A stretch of 64,000 nt of DNA from Bacteroidota bacterium. Lineage in GTDB: Bacteria > Bacteroidota > Bacteroidia > Cytophagales > Cytophagaceae. Positions 52,318 through 62,093 of the stretch are shown here, piece after piece; within the stretch, counting starts at the first letter, position 1, and every line of letters begins with the position of its first letter. Both the position numbers and the translations under genes were made by a program. The stretch is taken from NCBI GenBank assembly GCA_023428135.1, contig JAEYZG010000017.1, forward strand, positions 179,176 to 243,175, in the 5' to 3' direction. The notes beneath the pieces are model-generated. The model searched no databases and was not told the DNA's origin. It saw only the letters and a list, made by a program, of their open reading frames with translations.

Positions 52318-55300
52318 CTATTGAGCTAGCGGCAAGTATACCCTGAATGTAGTGCCAATGTCTACCTGACTTTCTACTTCAATTTTGCCTCCTGCATTAT
52401 CTATAATTCTTTTTACAATATATAAGCCAACTCCGGAACCTTCCACATGGTCGTGGAAGCGTTTGAACATGGTAAACAATTTATTGATATTTGATTCTCC
52501 AATACCCATTCCGTTATCTTTCACTGTTAATATATTGAATCCATCTTTATATTCCATACTGACAAGGACCTCAGCGGAGCGGGAGGGATGCCTGTACTTA
52601 ACCGCATTGCTTATAAGATTGTAAACTATACTTTGAAAGTTCTTCCTCGAGAACCGGATATGGCTGCAATCGGAATCATCAATTGTTACAAGGGCACCGG
52701 AAGCTTTTATCTGATCTTGAATAATAAATTTAACGTCTTCAATTACCTCTCTGCAGTTCAGTTCTTCAACAATGTCCTGAATCTGTTTCTGGACTTTGGT
52801 AATTTCCGTAAGATCATGAATGGTTGTTTTAAATCTCTGGATAGATGTATTAATCAAACTCAGGATATATCTAAACTCCTCGTTGGCCTTTACCTTTTCA
52901 TCTATATTTTCTAACATAGAGTCAACCAAACCTTCTATATTGGAAATGGGTGCTTTGAGATCATGAGAAGCAGTATAAATAAAATTGTCCAGGTCATTAT
53001 TGATGTTGATCAGCTCCTTGTTTTTTTCAGCCAGAGAATTCTCTGCTTTTTTAATATCTGTGATATCACGTGAAGTCCCTGCCACTGCTTCCACTTCTCC
53101 AGACTCATTCATAACAGGAACAAATATATAATCGTAAACCCTTTCTCCAAGTGTAGCATGAGGAAATGAGACCACACCCCGGACTGGCTTTTGGGTAGCC
53201 ACGATCTGGTCTATTTCTCTTTCATGCATTTCTGCATGCCATGGCTCATACCCATTTTCCAACAAACTTTTGCCAATAGATTGCTCAAAGGTACTTCCCC
53301 ACATTCTGAGCAAAGCCTCATTTGCATAGGTAAATCTGTAATTAAGATCAAATACATATATCAGGTCAGGCGTGTTTCCTGTAATCGTTTCATAAAGCCG
53401 TTTCTGCCTCTCTGATTTATCTTTTGAAATCTGTAACTTTTCTTCTGCACGCTTTCGCTCTATTGCTATAGTAATAGTTCTTAATGCAAACTCAACATTC
53501 TTTTTATCTTCGCTGCTTGGTATATGTGGCGCTTGGTAGTATATCGCAAAAGTACCGAGTAATTTATCGTCTGAAAGAATCGGTGTTGACCAGCATGTCC
53601 TTAATCCATGCTGCAATGCCAGGTCTTTAAAATCTTTACAGAGATGACTATTAGCAACATCAGGTACAATAATTTCTTTTTTCAGAAATTCGGCTGTTTC
53701 GCATAAACCTGCTGATTCACCAATAAAAATTCCATCAATCGAATCGCTATATTCTTTGGGCAAACTGGGGGAAGCGCCATGTCTCAAATGTTTACCATCT
53801 TCATCCACCAAAAGTACGGAGCCTATCATTTCATGATCCGACCACTTTTCGACATTTAATAAGAGCTGGCTAAGTGAGTCGGAAAGAGAATAACCTTTTG
53901 TGATCATTTCCAGCACCTTATTCTGCTCTTCTACCTGCTTCCTTGATTTAACCTGTTCTGTTACCTCATCCGCATACACCAGAATGCCATAAATGATCCC
54001 TTTTGTATTAACCATGGGCTGGTACACAAAATTGACAAATGCTTCATCTAATTGTCCATCATTGTTACTGTCTAACTTTACGTATACTTCATTTCCTGTA
54101 AAAGATTTACCGGATTGATATACATCATCTAAAATATCATAAAAACCCTGGTTGGATAATTCTGGCAAGGCCTCTCGGATAGGTCTTCCGATAATTTCCC
54201 GATTGATGCCGACCAACTGCATATACCTGGGATTTGCCAGCTCAAAGGTGTGCTCTGGCCCCTTCAATACAGCTATGATAGCCGGAGCCTGCATGAACAG
54301 ATCATACAGCTGCTGCCGCTCTGTGTTCAGAGCCTCTTGGGCTTCTTTCCTGAGTTCGGCCATTTCCAGATGAGTCTGAACTCTGGCAAAAAGTTCTTTT
54401 GAACTGAATGGTTTGACCAGGTAATCATCCGCACCTGCTTCAATCCCTTCAATAGTCGCTTCTTCATTGGCTCTTGCTGAAATCAGGATTACTGGCAAAG
54501 TACTGGTTTTGCGTGAGGATCTTAATTTTTTGACCAGCCCTATTCCATCCAGATTCGGCATCATGACATCTGAAAGAACCAGAGATGGGTTTTCTGTTTT
54601 TATTGCTTTCAGCGCTGCTTCTCCGTCACTTGCCTCAATAACCTCATAATGCTCTCTTAATAGCCTTGAAATATATTCTCTCATATCCGGATTATCATCA
54701 GCTATGAGGATTCTTTCTGTTTTCTTTTCAAACGGACTTGAACCGAAAGGAGTTTTATGAGAGTATTCAGAAGTATTACGGTTAAAGTTATCCCATTCCT
54801 CTTCTATGTTAGGCAAAGCATTCAGGGTTATTGTTATTTTAGCATCCGGACCGGCAATTCGGTCTTTGGGAAGGTGTGCATTGCCCACTGGAATGGATAC
54901 GATAAAAGTAGTGCCTTTACCGGATTCACTTTCCACTTTAACAGCTCCATGATGCATTTTCACCAGTTCATATACCATTGCTAATCCAATACCTGATCCT
55001 TCATGAGTTCGACCTATGGAATTTTCTATTCTGTGAAACCTTGAGAAAAGGTTGGGGAGCTCGGATTCGGGGATTCCTGTGCCGGTATCTCTTACTCTTA
55101 ATTCAACTTGTTGATCTACCTGCTCAAGGGAAACATTGATGGCTCCATTAAAAGTAAACTTGAATGCATTGGAAATGAGATTAAATACAATCCTTTCCCA
55201 CATAGTAGGATCAATATAAACAGGCTCTGAAATATTCTCTGTTCTGACAGTGAATTTCAAACCAGCATTTTCTACAACTGACTGGAAAGAACTACTCAGT

Positions 55301-56595
55301 TCACGGGTAAACTTAGCCAGATCAATTTGGCGGAATACTGCCTGAACCCTTCCTGCTTCAAGGCGGGAAAAGTCCAGAAGGGTATTGACCAGTTTCAGAA
55401 GCCTGAGACTATTTCTGTGTACAATATGGAGCTGTTCTTTGTCTTCCTGATTTACCTGAGAATTATTCGAAATCAGCTCCTTTACTGGTCCAAGGATTAA
55501 AGTTAAAGGAGTCCTGAATTCATGGCTTATATTACTAAAAAATAAGGTTTTGGCTTTATCTATTTCGGCTAATGCTTCAACTCTTTTACGTTCTTCTTCC
55601 ATGGCTCTTATGTTGGCAAGAGCGATAGAAAGCTGGCCTGTTACCAGCCCCAGAAATTTTATATATTCATCATCTGCTATAAGCCTGGAACTTATTCCTG
55701 CTACCAGAAATCCTGCAATTTGATCTTGTCCTGATTTTAGCAGGGGCAGGACCATTGCTTTTGTGGGACATTCATCCCATGGGCCTTGAGGAATGTAAGT
55801 GAATTCAGATAAATCCTCCAATAGCAAATTCTGAGGAGAAGACAATGCTTCTGAAAACTTCCAGATATTCTGGTTTTCTGATTGAAGGTCAATTACCAAA
55901 GGTGAATAACTTTGACCTTTTTCACCTCCTATAACTTCTTTTAAAATAGCACGCTTATACTCTTTATCAAAATGATAAATAAGTGCAAATGGAATATCAT
56001 TAGGATTTCTTTTCAATATTTCGGAAGAGCTATCATAAACCTCTTTTTCTGATTTTACTTTGGTAAAAGCATCAGAGAGGTCATGCAGGGTTGTAAGCCT
56101 TCGTTGACTGATTATTTTTTTGGTTTCTTCACTTACAGCACAAAAGAAGCCTCCGATACCTCCTTCATCATCTGGTAGTGGACTATATGAAAATGTATGA
56201 TAGGTTTCTTCTTTGAATCCATGCCGCTCAAGAAAAAGGAGTAGGTTTTCATAATAAAGAGAATCTCCGGAAGTCATTACCCTGTTCCACATAGGGCCAA
56301 CTACATCCCAGACTTCTTTCCAGATAATTTTAGCAGGTTTACCTAAAGACTCTGGATGTTTTATGCCTAGCGTAGGAGCGTATGCTTCATTGTAAAATTT
56401 GATATAATCATTGCCCCAGCCCAACCACATAGGATATTTCGAGCCAAGCATGAGTTTCAGGTAGGATTTCAGACTTGAGGGCCAAAGTTCAATAGGACCC
56501 AAAGAGGTCCTTTGCCAGTCTTTGGAAGCAATTAAAGCTCCCATTTTTCCTAATTTTGAAAATTCATCCAAAGGCTTATAAACTTGTTTCTCCAT
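52318..56595 (-). CDS. Giant hybrid histidine kinase with two kinase modules
   Basis: 1425-residue cytoplasmic sensor kinase. Domain order, approximate: PAS-like 1-140; GAF 160-335; HisKA with His ~357 (SHEFRTPL) and HATPase 455-575 (GSGIGLAMVYEL); receiver 625-745 with Asp ~672 (LSDVMMPNLDG); PAS 755-880; GAF 905-1045; PAS 1065-1185; second HisKA near 1208 (SHDLKAPI) and HATPase 1320-1425 (GSGVGLYIVKR). No transmembrane segment. The internal receiver could take phosphate from either kinase. No HPt or DNA-binding domain; the PAS-LuxR gene next upstream on the same strand is a possible partner. Confidence 0.93.
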   Translation of the reverse strand: MEKQVYKPLDEFSKLGKMGALIASKDWQRTSLGPIELWPSSLKSYLKLMLGSKYPMWLGWGNDYIKFYNEAYAPTLGIKHPESLGKPAKIIWKEVWDVVGPMWNRVMTSGDSLYYENLLLFLERHGFKEETYHTFSYSPLPDDEGGIGGFFCAVSEETKKIISQRRLTTLHDLSDAFTKVKSEKEVYDSSSEILKRNPNDIPFALIYHFDKEYKRAILKEVIGGEKGQSYSPLVIDLQSENQNIWKFSEALSSPQNLLLEDLSEFTYIPQGPWDECPTKAMVLPLLKSGQDQIAGFLVAGISSRLIADDEYIKFLGLVTGQLSIALANIRAMEEERKRVEALAEIDKAKTLFFSNISHEFRTPLTLILGPVKELISNNSQVNQEDKEQLHIVHRNSLRLLKLVNTLLDFSRLEAGRVQAVFRQIDLAKFTRELSSSFQSVVENAGLKFTVRTENISEPVYIDPTMWERIVFNLISNAFKFTFNGAINVSLEQVDQQVELRVRDTGTGIPESELPNLFSRFHRIENSIGRTHEGSGIGLAMVYELVKMHHGAVKVESESGKGTTFIVSIPVGNAHLPKDRIAGPDAKITITLNALPNIEEEWDNFNRNTSEYSHKTPFGSSPFEKKTERILIADDNPDMREYISRLLREHYEVIEASDGEAALKAIKTENPSLVLSDVMMPNLDGIGLVKKLRSSRKTSTLPVILISARANEEATIEGIEAGADDYLVKPFSSKELFARVQTHLEMAELRKEAQEALNTERQQLYDLFMQAPAIIAVLKGPEHTFELANPRYMQLVGINREIIGRPIREALPELSNQGFYDILDDVYQSGKSFTGNEVYVKLDSNNDGQLDEAFVNFVYQPMVNTKGIIYGILVYADEVTEQVKSRKQVEEQNKVLEMITKGYSLSDSLSQLLLNVEKWSDHEMIGSVLLVDEDGKHLRHGASPSLPKEYSDSIDGIFIGESAGLCETAEFLKKEIIVPDVANSHLCKDFKDLALQHGLRTCWSTPILSDDKLLGTFAIYYQAPHIPSSEDKKNVEFALRTITIAIERKRAEEKLQISKDKSERQKRLYETITGNTPDLIYVFDLNYRFTYANEALLRMWGSTFEQSIGKSLLENGYEPWHAEMHEREIDQIVATQKPVRGVVSFPHATLGERVYDYIFVPVMNESGEVEAVAGTSRDITDIKKAENSLAEKNKELININNDLDNFIYTASHDLKAPISNIEGLVDSMLENIDEKVKANEEFRYILSLINTSIQRFKTTIHDLTEITKVQKQIQDIVEELNCREVIEDVKFIIQDQIKASGALVTIDDSDCSHIRFSRKNFQSIVYNLISNAVKYRHPSRSAEVLVSMEYKDGFNILTVKDNGMGIGESNINKLFTMFKRFHDHVEGSGVGLYIVKRIIDNAGGKIEVESQVDIGTTFRVYLPLAQ

Positions 56596-56982
56596 CTCTC
56601 CAACATTATATCTTCTTATTCAATAAGTTACCTGAAAGGTCTGTATAAAAACATTATTTGATTATCAATAAAATAACTAATAAAGCATCTAACAGCTATT
56701 AATGTTCAGTTATTTTATACATCTACAATTTCTGAATTTTAAAGGAATAACAAAAAGATCTCCGTATTTAGCACCCATGATCAGAGTTATATTCAAAAAA
56801 AGATGACTGGTGATAGTTAGTTGTCTTCCTTAAATCTGAAGGTTAACAAACTTATTGTCAGGTTAGAAGCAAGGCAGAAAGATAAGTTATAAAAGACTTG
56901 AAATCGCTGTCTGTTCCCTTGTAGGAAAGGATTTGTGTGAAGGAAATAGCTTGAATAAATTTCTATTAATGCTTCATTTTTT
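56596..56982. other. Intergenic region, nothing recognisable
   Basis: 387 bp between two minus-strand genes. No ORF or strong hairpin; presumably contains the hybrid kinase promoter. Confidence 0.45.
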
Positions 56983-57651
56983 TTATATCAGATTATAAGC
57001 CTGTGCGAACTGCACCAATTCATAGTTGTTAGTCACATTTAACTTTGTTCTGATATTTCTTCTGTGGGTGTTGACAGTTGTTTCTGATATGTGAAGTGTG
57101 TTTGCTATTTCATCTGAGTTTATTCCTAAAGCCATTCCTTTCAGAATTTCTTTTTCTCGTCTAGTAAGAGAAGAAAAAATACTCGAATTCTTTTTAAGGA
57201 ATATATTCTCTTCTAACAATCGATTTACTTTAGAGGTAATATGATGTTCCGGATCTACAGGAACTGAAGTTGTGATTAAATGACTGGTATTTCCATTTGT
57301 ATCTTTCATAAAAATTTTAGTCGTACTTAAATACAATTTATAGTTTTCCTGAGGAGAAGAACGGACCTGTTGAAAATAGGTAACAACTTCATTTTCATTT
57401 CCTTTTTCCATAAGTGCCACTATTTTTGAAGAATAATCATCTCCATAGTCTTTTGTAAAATAGCGGTCATAATATTCATTGCCTGGAAGATCAAATAAAT
57501 CATCTTTGGTAGTTTTCAGAATGGATAATCCCCAGGGTGACATGTACTTTACAACTAAATTTTCAAGTTGATGGATAATTATTACTGCTGGTATCTCTTT
57601 GGCGATGATATCAAGGTTTCTGATTTTTTCTTCAAGTGTTTGTGGCTTCAC
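56983..57651 (-). CDS. PAS-domain LuxR-type transcription factor
   Basis: 222 residues. Residues ~10-130 look like a PAS sensor domain (IIIHQLENLVVKYMSPWG). The C-terminus is a LuxR/NarL helix-turn-helix with LTRREKEILKGMALG and TLHISETTVNTHRRNI. It lacks a receiver domain, so it probably senses a ligand or partner rather than being phosphorylated. Encoded 387 nt upstream of the hybrid kinase gene on the same strand. Confidence 0.9.
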   Translation of the reverse strand: MKPQTLEEKIRNLDIIAKEIPAVIIIHQLENLVVKYMSPWGLSILKTTKDDLFDLPGNEYYDRYFTKDYGDDYSSKIVALMEKGNENEVVTYFQQVRSSPQENYKLYLSTTKIFMKDTNGNTSHLITTSVPVDPEHHITSKVNRLLEENIFLKKNSSIFSSLTRREKEILKGMALGINSDEIANTLHISETTVNTHRRNIRTKLNVTNNYELVQFAQAYNLI

Positions 57652-58121
57652 GTTGACTAGATATTATCTCAATTTAACTTTTGAAAGAACGTTTTTAATT
57701 ATTGTTCCTATTCATCAAATTCTTGATTATGGTTTTGGCATTAATCTCCTTGATTTGAATAAAAGATTATTGGTCAGAATTATGGTCAATGGAAATTTTC
57801 AAGCCATTGATACTAATTATATTGGCTCTTCTAATTAAGTGAGGATTATTAAATTTTGTCATTAGTACGCAATTGGTTTGTCTTAGTTTTGGGATTTACT
57901 TTTGCCCTTATTTAAGTCTGAAAGAGTATTCCGGAAAATTGTATATGTCTATTGAATCAATTTCTTATCTATTAGATGTTCAAGTAATAAGGAAAGGCAG
58001 AAGCTGATAAGTTTTAGTTATAAATCTTAAGTTTTAAAAAAGATAAGTATAAAGAGATGTCTTGTAGAAAGGTTAATTATGGTGTAAAATAACAAAGACA
58101 TAAACAGAAAAAGGACGCCTT
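57652..58121. other. Intergenic region, nothing recognisable
   Basis: 470 bp between the LuxR-type and beta-lactamase genes. No convincing ORF on either strand; a short AAAAGG/CCTTTT stem overlaps the beta-lactamase stop (58109-58124) but is weak. Confidence 0.45.
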
Positions 58122-59027
58122 TTATTTCATCCTTTTGCTAAAATAGTCATATACAACTTTTGATATATCTGCAATAATTTTTTCACTGGCAGCTGTGTCC
58201 TCTTTTGAATCTGTTATAAAAACACTTATATAATAATAACGTCCGTTCGGCAGAAAGATAATACCAATGTCATTTACTGCTGCAGTAATACCTTCTTTGT
58301 TTGTACCAGACCAGCCTGTTTTATGAGCGACTACTGTTCCTTTGGGAAGTTGTCCTTTTAATCTGTTTTTTCCCGTTTCTGTTTTTTTCATGATTGCCCA
58401 TATAAAATCATGATGCTCATCAGACAGTTTTTTTTTGTCATTGTCGTAAAAAAAAGCAAGTATCTGAGTGGATGTTTTGGGTGTTGTCCAATTCTTAAAT
58501 TGCAAATCCCAATTGCTCTGCATCACTTCTTCATTGATTTTTACAGAAAAGTCCTTAAATCCTCTTTCCGTTATAAAATTCTCAACTACCTGAGGACCTC
58601 CGATAAGTCTCAAAAGAACATCACACCCGACATTGTCACTTAGAGAAACAGTGTATTCTAATATTTCTGCAATTTTCAAGGATGCACCTTTGGGATACTT
58701 TTCCCGAATAGGACTATAAAGCCCAGGCAACATTTGATTCTTATCAATTTTTATTATTTGTTCTAAAGAGAATTTGCCTTGTTGAATTTGGGTTAAAACC
58801 GTCAATGCAATATGAAACTTAAAGAGACTTTGCATAGGGAAATGCTTGTCCCCATTTATAGATAAAGTATCCATTCCATTGTCTCCCATAATTGAGACTC
58901 CAACCTTTGCCTTTTTCGTTGAAAAAATTGTTTCAATTTCCCGCCTTAGAGATTCGTTTGATTGCGCATTTGTCCAGGTTGTACTAAATAGGAGTAATGC
59001 AAGTAAAGTTAATTTTTTGTAAATCAT
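58122..59027 (-). CDS. Class A beta-lactamase, A2-like
   Basis: 301 residues from ATG 59027, which places the signal peptide correctly (KLTLLALLLFSTTWTNA); an ATG at 59063 adds 12 residues before it. Serine hydrolase motifs: SLFK (Ser67, equivalent to Ser70), SDN in SLSDNVGCD, the A2-type omega region NEEVMQSNWD ... NWTTP, and KTGWSGTN. This resembles the PER/CfxA-like branch common in Bacteroidota. A periplasmic enzyme hydrolysing beta-lactams; spectrum cannot be inferred. Confidence 0.93.
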   Translation of the reverse strand: MIYKKLTLLALLLFSTTWTNAQSNESLRREIETIFSTKKAKVGVSIMGDNGMDTLSINGDKHFPMQSLFKFHIALTVLTQIQQGKFSLEQIIKIDKNQMLPGLYSPIREKYPKGASLKIAEILEYTVSLSDNVGCDVLLRLIGGPQVVENFITERGFKDFSVKINEEVMQSNWDLQFKNWTTPKTSTQILAFFYDNDKKKLSDEHHDFIWAIMKKTETGKNRLKGQLPKGTVVAHKTGWSGTNKEGITAAVNDIGIIFLPNGRYYYISVFITDSKEDTAASEKIIADISKVVYDYFSKRMK

Positions 59028-59286
59028 TTTAAGTCTGTTTACAATTTCTCTTGTCTGCAGCATCTGTCAGTACATATAAAAGTAATTAAAATAGTAAGGC
59101 ATTAGGTGCCTCGTCCTAAAATAGGTTTACAGTTGTTTACAATTCTCAACACAACAAATTTCTTGCTAATGGTGAGATAAAAAAAAATCCCATTAATCTG
59201 TAAATCTGATAAATCCCGATTCAAATTTGAAGTACATTTTATACCTTTGCTCCATAATTGTTTTTTATCTGTTTTTTTTAGTTTTT

Positions 59287-61269
59287 ATGAGAGTATTACT
59301 ATTAACTGTAATTACATCGTTTTTATCATTATCGGTTTCAGGCCAATGGATGAAGCTTACGAATCCAACCACCTATGAAGCAACTTTTCTGATTAACCAA
59401 GGGGATAAGGTTTTTGCCAGTATCGGAGGGGCAATCACAGTGGGAAATGAAGAAGAAGGTCATTACAGGTTTTATAATCTGGAGTTTTCAAACTACAGGT
59501 ATTCATGCGCAAGTAAATGGAATAAGCATGTAGTAACAGGAAGTACAAACGGATTTGTTGCCTTATATGGAGATATTTCAAATGCTGAGCGTCTTTTCAC
59601 AAAGTCAATTGGTAGTGGAGAAATTTACAACATAGAAATCAAAGACGAAAGAGTTTTATTTGCAACAGCCACAGGTATCTATATTTCGGATGATGTATTG
59701 AATACTGCACAAAGAATAACAGCAGGTATTCCAGAGGTTAAAACCAGACAGATCCGGATCATCAATGACAAAATATATGCAGCTTCTGATTCCGGACTAT
59801 ATGTATCAGAAAATTCAGGAGATAACTGGAAACTACTTGCTTTTCCTCGGAAAAAAGTTAACAGTGTGGAAGGTTTAAATGACACTATCTATTCAGGTGC
59901 TAAAGCTGGCTTATTTTTTTCAACTGATGAAGGTAAAAACTGGACTTCCGTTCCTTACTTCGAGAATAAAGAAGTCAATAAAATTTTTGTAGATCAGTCT
60001 GATCTGTGGCTTACGTCAGGTTATCATATTTTTAAGAAAATAAATGGAAATTGGGAGGAACAGTATCCTGGGCTTCCTGATGAGGTCAATTCTATGATTC
60101 GTGTTGGCAGTACCATATTTCTGAGTTCAATATTAGGGATTGTATCTAAAAATGATGGAGAAGAATGGAAGACGGCCAAACTTCAGAATAATTTAGGAGA
60201 TAAAAGAGAGCTTGCAACACTGGCCTCTGATGGAAAGCATTTAATTGCTGGAGCAGAAGTTGGTGGAGTTTATCTGAGCAAGGATTTTGGAATCTCCTGG
60301 GAAATGAAAAGTCCTCCTGCAGATGCCGGTGCTACTATAAGCAATTTGCATATAAATAATAAGAGTTGGTTTGTGAGTAATTATATGAATACCTTTCGTT
60401 CACAAGATTCTTGTAAAACCTGGACTTTAGCCCAACAAGGGTTACCTTCCGTTAGAATATCTGATTTTAAAACATTTAACGATTCTTTGTGGGTCTGTAA
60501 CAGTGCTGGTTTATACTTGTCTCTGGATCAAGGTGATAACTGGTCTCAGTTTTTGCCTTCATCTTCAAATAGTATAGTCAGAAATTCAAAAGGTGAAATT
60601 CTGTTTACCAGTGGTCAGAAATTATTAAAAGCACCATTTCCATATGTAGATTGGGATACTGTTACTTTCAGCAAAAATCTTACAAAACTCGTGCAGGAAG
60701 GAGATACTATGTATTTGTCAACAGCAGGAGACTATCTTTACAGATCTTTTAACGGAGGTTCAACCTGGGAAAAAATCTTTAAAGGATTAAATACAAGCAA
60801 TGCCAATATTTATGAATTAACAGTCAATAAGGAATTTGCTGTCACAAGTATTGAGAATGTTATTTATGTTCTTCGTCATGCTTCTGATCAATGGACTTCA
60901 TTTAACCAAACATTACCTTTTGGAGATATAAGGCACTTGATGATTCTTGATAATGATCTTTATACTATCGTTAAATTTCAAGGCTTATTCAGACGGTCGC
61001 TTTCAGACTTTGATAGACCAACTAGTATTGATCATCCTGCCCATGAAAAGGCTTCAGGCTTTTACCCTAATCCTGCAGTCGACTACATCTATTTAAAAAA
61101 CACATTAAATGTTGAACAAGCAAACTTATACGATTTGTCTGGAAAACTTATCAGGTCTTTTGATGGTACTGAAGCTCTCGATATTTCCAGTATTGAAAAA
61201 GGAGTTTTCTTAATACGAATTACCAATAAGGACAAAACGGAAACTTTTGAAAGGCTGATTAAATATTGA
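59287..61269 (+). CDS. T9SS-secreted BNR/sortilin-like beta-propeller protein
   Basis: 660 residues from ATG 59287 (signal VLLLTVITSFLSLSVSG); an upstream in-frame TTG is less likely. Asp-box-like elements recur, such as VSENSGDNWKLL, FSTDEGKNWTSV, LSKDFGISWEM and RSFNGGSTWEKI, indicating a BNR-type propeller. C-terminal type A T9SS domain (GFYPNPAVDYIYL). Probably surface exposed; activity unknown, and no catalytic sialidase residues are evident. Confidence 0.88.
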   Translation: MRVLLLTVITSFLSLSVSGQWMKLTNPTTYEATFLINQGDKVFASIGGAITVGNEEEGHYRFYNLEFSNYRYSCASKWNKHVVTGSTNGFVALYGDISNAERLFTKSIGSGEIYNIEIKDERVLFATATGIYISDDVLNTAQRITAGIPEVKTRQIRIINDKIYAASDSGLYVSENSGDNWKLLAFPRKKVNSVEGLNDTIYSGAKAGLFFSTDEGKNWTSVPYFENKEVNKIFVDQSDLWLTSGYHIFKKINGNWEEQYPGLPDEVNSMIRVGSTIFLSSILGIVSKNDGEEWKTAKLQNNLGDKRELATLASDGKHLIAGAEVGGVYLSKDFGISWEMKSPPADAGATISNLHINNKSWFVSNYMNTFRSQDSCKTWTLAQQGLPSVRISDFKTFNDSLWVCNSAGLYLSLDQGDNWSQFLPSSSNSIVRNSKGEILFTSGQKLLKAPFPYVDWDTVTFSKNLTKLVQEGDTMYLSTAGDYLYRSFNGGSTWEKIFKGLNTSNANIYELTVNKEFAVTSIENVIYVLRHASDQWTSFNQTLPFGDIRHLMILDNDLYTIVKFQGLFRRSLSDFDRPTSIDHPAHEKASGFYPNPAVDYIYLKNTLNVEQANLYDLSGKLIRSFDGTEALDISSIEKGVFLIRITNKDKTETFERLIKY

Positions 61270-61292
61270 TTTGAAAAGCTAGAGACAGATAT

Positions 61293-61327
61293 AAAATTGC
61301 CACTAAAGGATCTTTAGTGGCAATTTT
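61293..61327 (+). terminator. Terminator of the BNR-protein gene
   Basis: Perfect 16-bp stem AAAATTGCCACTAAAG (61293-61308) / CTTTAGTGGCAATTTT (61312-61327) with a 3-nt loop. Confidence 0.88.
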
Positions 61328-61374
61328 GTTTATATCATGTTCTTGGTGATTCTTTTGGTAATTCATCACCTTAA

Positions 61375-61825
61375 CAATCCTGAAGGGATTGAATATTTAT
61401 AGATAGCTGTGTATTGTCTTGGTGCGACCCCTACAGGGTCGTATGTTTTTGTCTGCTTTTATCTATAAACATTTGACCTCTTCGAGGTCAGGAACTTCTT
61501 TCAAACTTTATGGCCTAGCTGTATTGATAAAAAAATCGCCTGCCGTCCCCGGACAATGGCCGTCAACTTGAAGAATTTTCATTTTGCCATCGTAACTTGT
61601 GAAGCATTTGAGTATAGATAGCAGGACATTGCCTTGGAGCAAACCCTACAGGGTCATATGTTATTTGTCTGCTCTTATCTATAAACATTTGACCTTTTCG
61701 AGGTCTGGAACTTTTCTCAGACTTTCATGACTTAGCTGTATTAATAAAAATCGCCTTCCCCCGGAACAATGGACGTCAACTTGTAGAGTTTTTATTTTAT
61801 CATCGTAACTTGTGAAGCATCGGAG
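61375..61825. repeat. REP/BIME-like cluster with 215-bp tandem duplication
   Basis: A short hairpin ATCCTGAAGGGAT followed by TGAATATTTATAGATAG (from about 61377) resembles REP-type elements of Bacteroidota. The region 61398-61612 is repeated with about 80% identity by eye at 61613-61825. Each unit contains a forward hairpin ACCCCTACAGGGT or AACCCTACAGGGT and, facing it, TATAAACATTTGACC plus TTCGAGGTC, the reverse complement of the REP type. Both units end in ATCGTAACTTGTGAAGCAT. Confidence 0.75.
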
Positions 61826-62093
61826 CTTTTAAAATGAATAAAATTAAGCTAATTGGCAGGATGGTGATTTAAGTATACAAATTATTTTGTGACTATCAGA
61901 TCTTTCACAGGGACAGGATGACCAAATTGATGATTGGTACTAAGTGGAGGTTTGGGTAGATATCTTTTATATCGAATTAATTGGGTCTTACGGAACAGAT
62001 AAGCACAAAAAAAGGAAGGGATTCTTAAGCTCCCTTCCCGTAAATTAACTATTTAGGACAACTATACTTGTATTAAGCCCGATGTTTTCAGCA
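61826..62093 (-). terminator. Terminator of the minus-strand T9SS gene (stem 62014-62038)
   Basis: Stem GGAAGGGA (62014-62021) / TCCCTTCC (62031-62038), 9-nt loop, T-run on the minus strand (62013-62007), 56 nt past the stop at 62094. Nothing else seen in 61826-62093. Confidence 0.8.

Noticed and set aside
52079..52324. + strand ORF after the HAMP protein as a missing kinase piece
   Set aside because: No kinase or PAS motifs; it overlaps the HAMP gene in another frame.
57599..57838. 79-codon + ORF overlapping the LuxR-type gene start
   Set aside because: Mostly antisense to a real gene and the promoter region; no recognisable domain.
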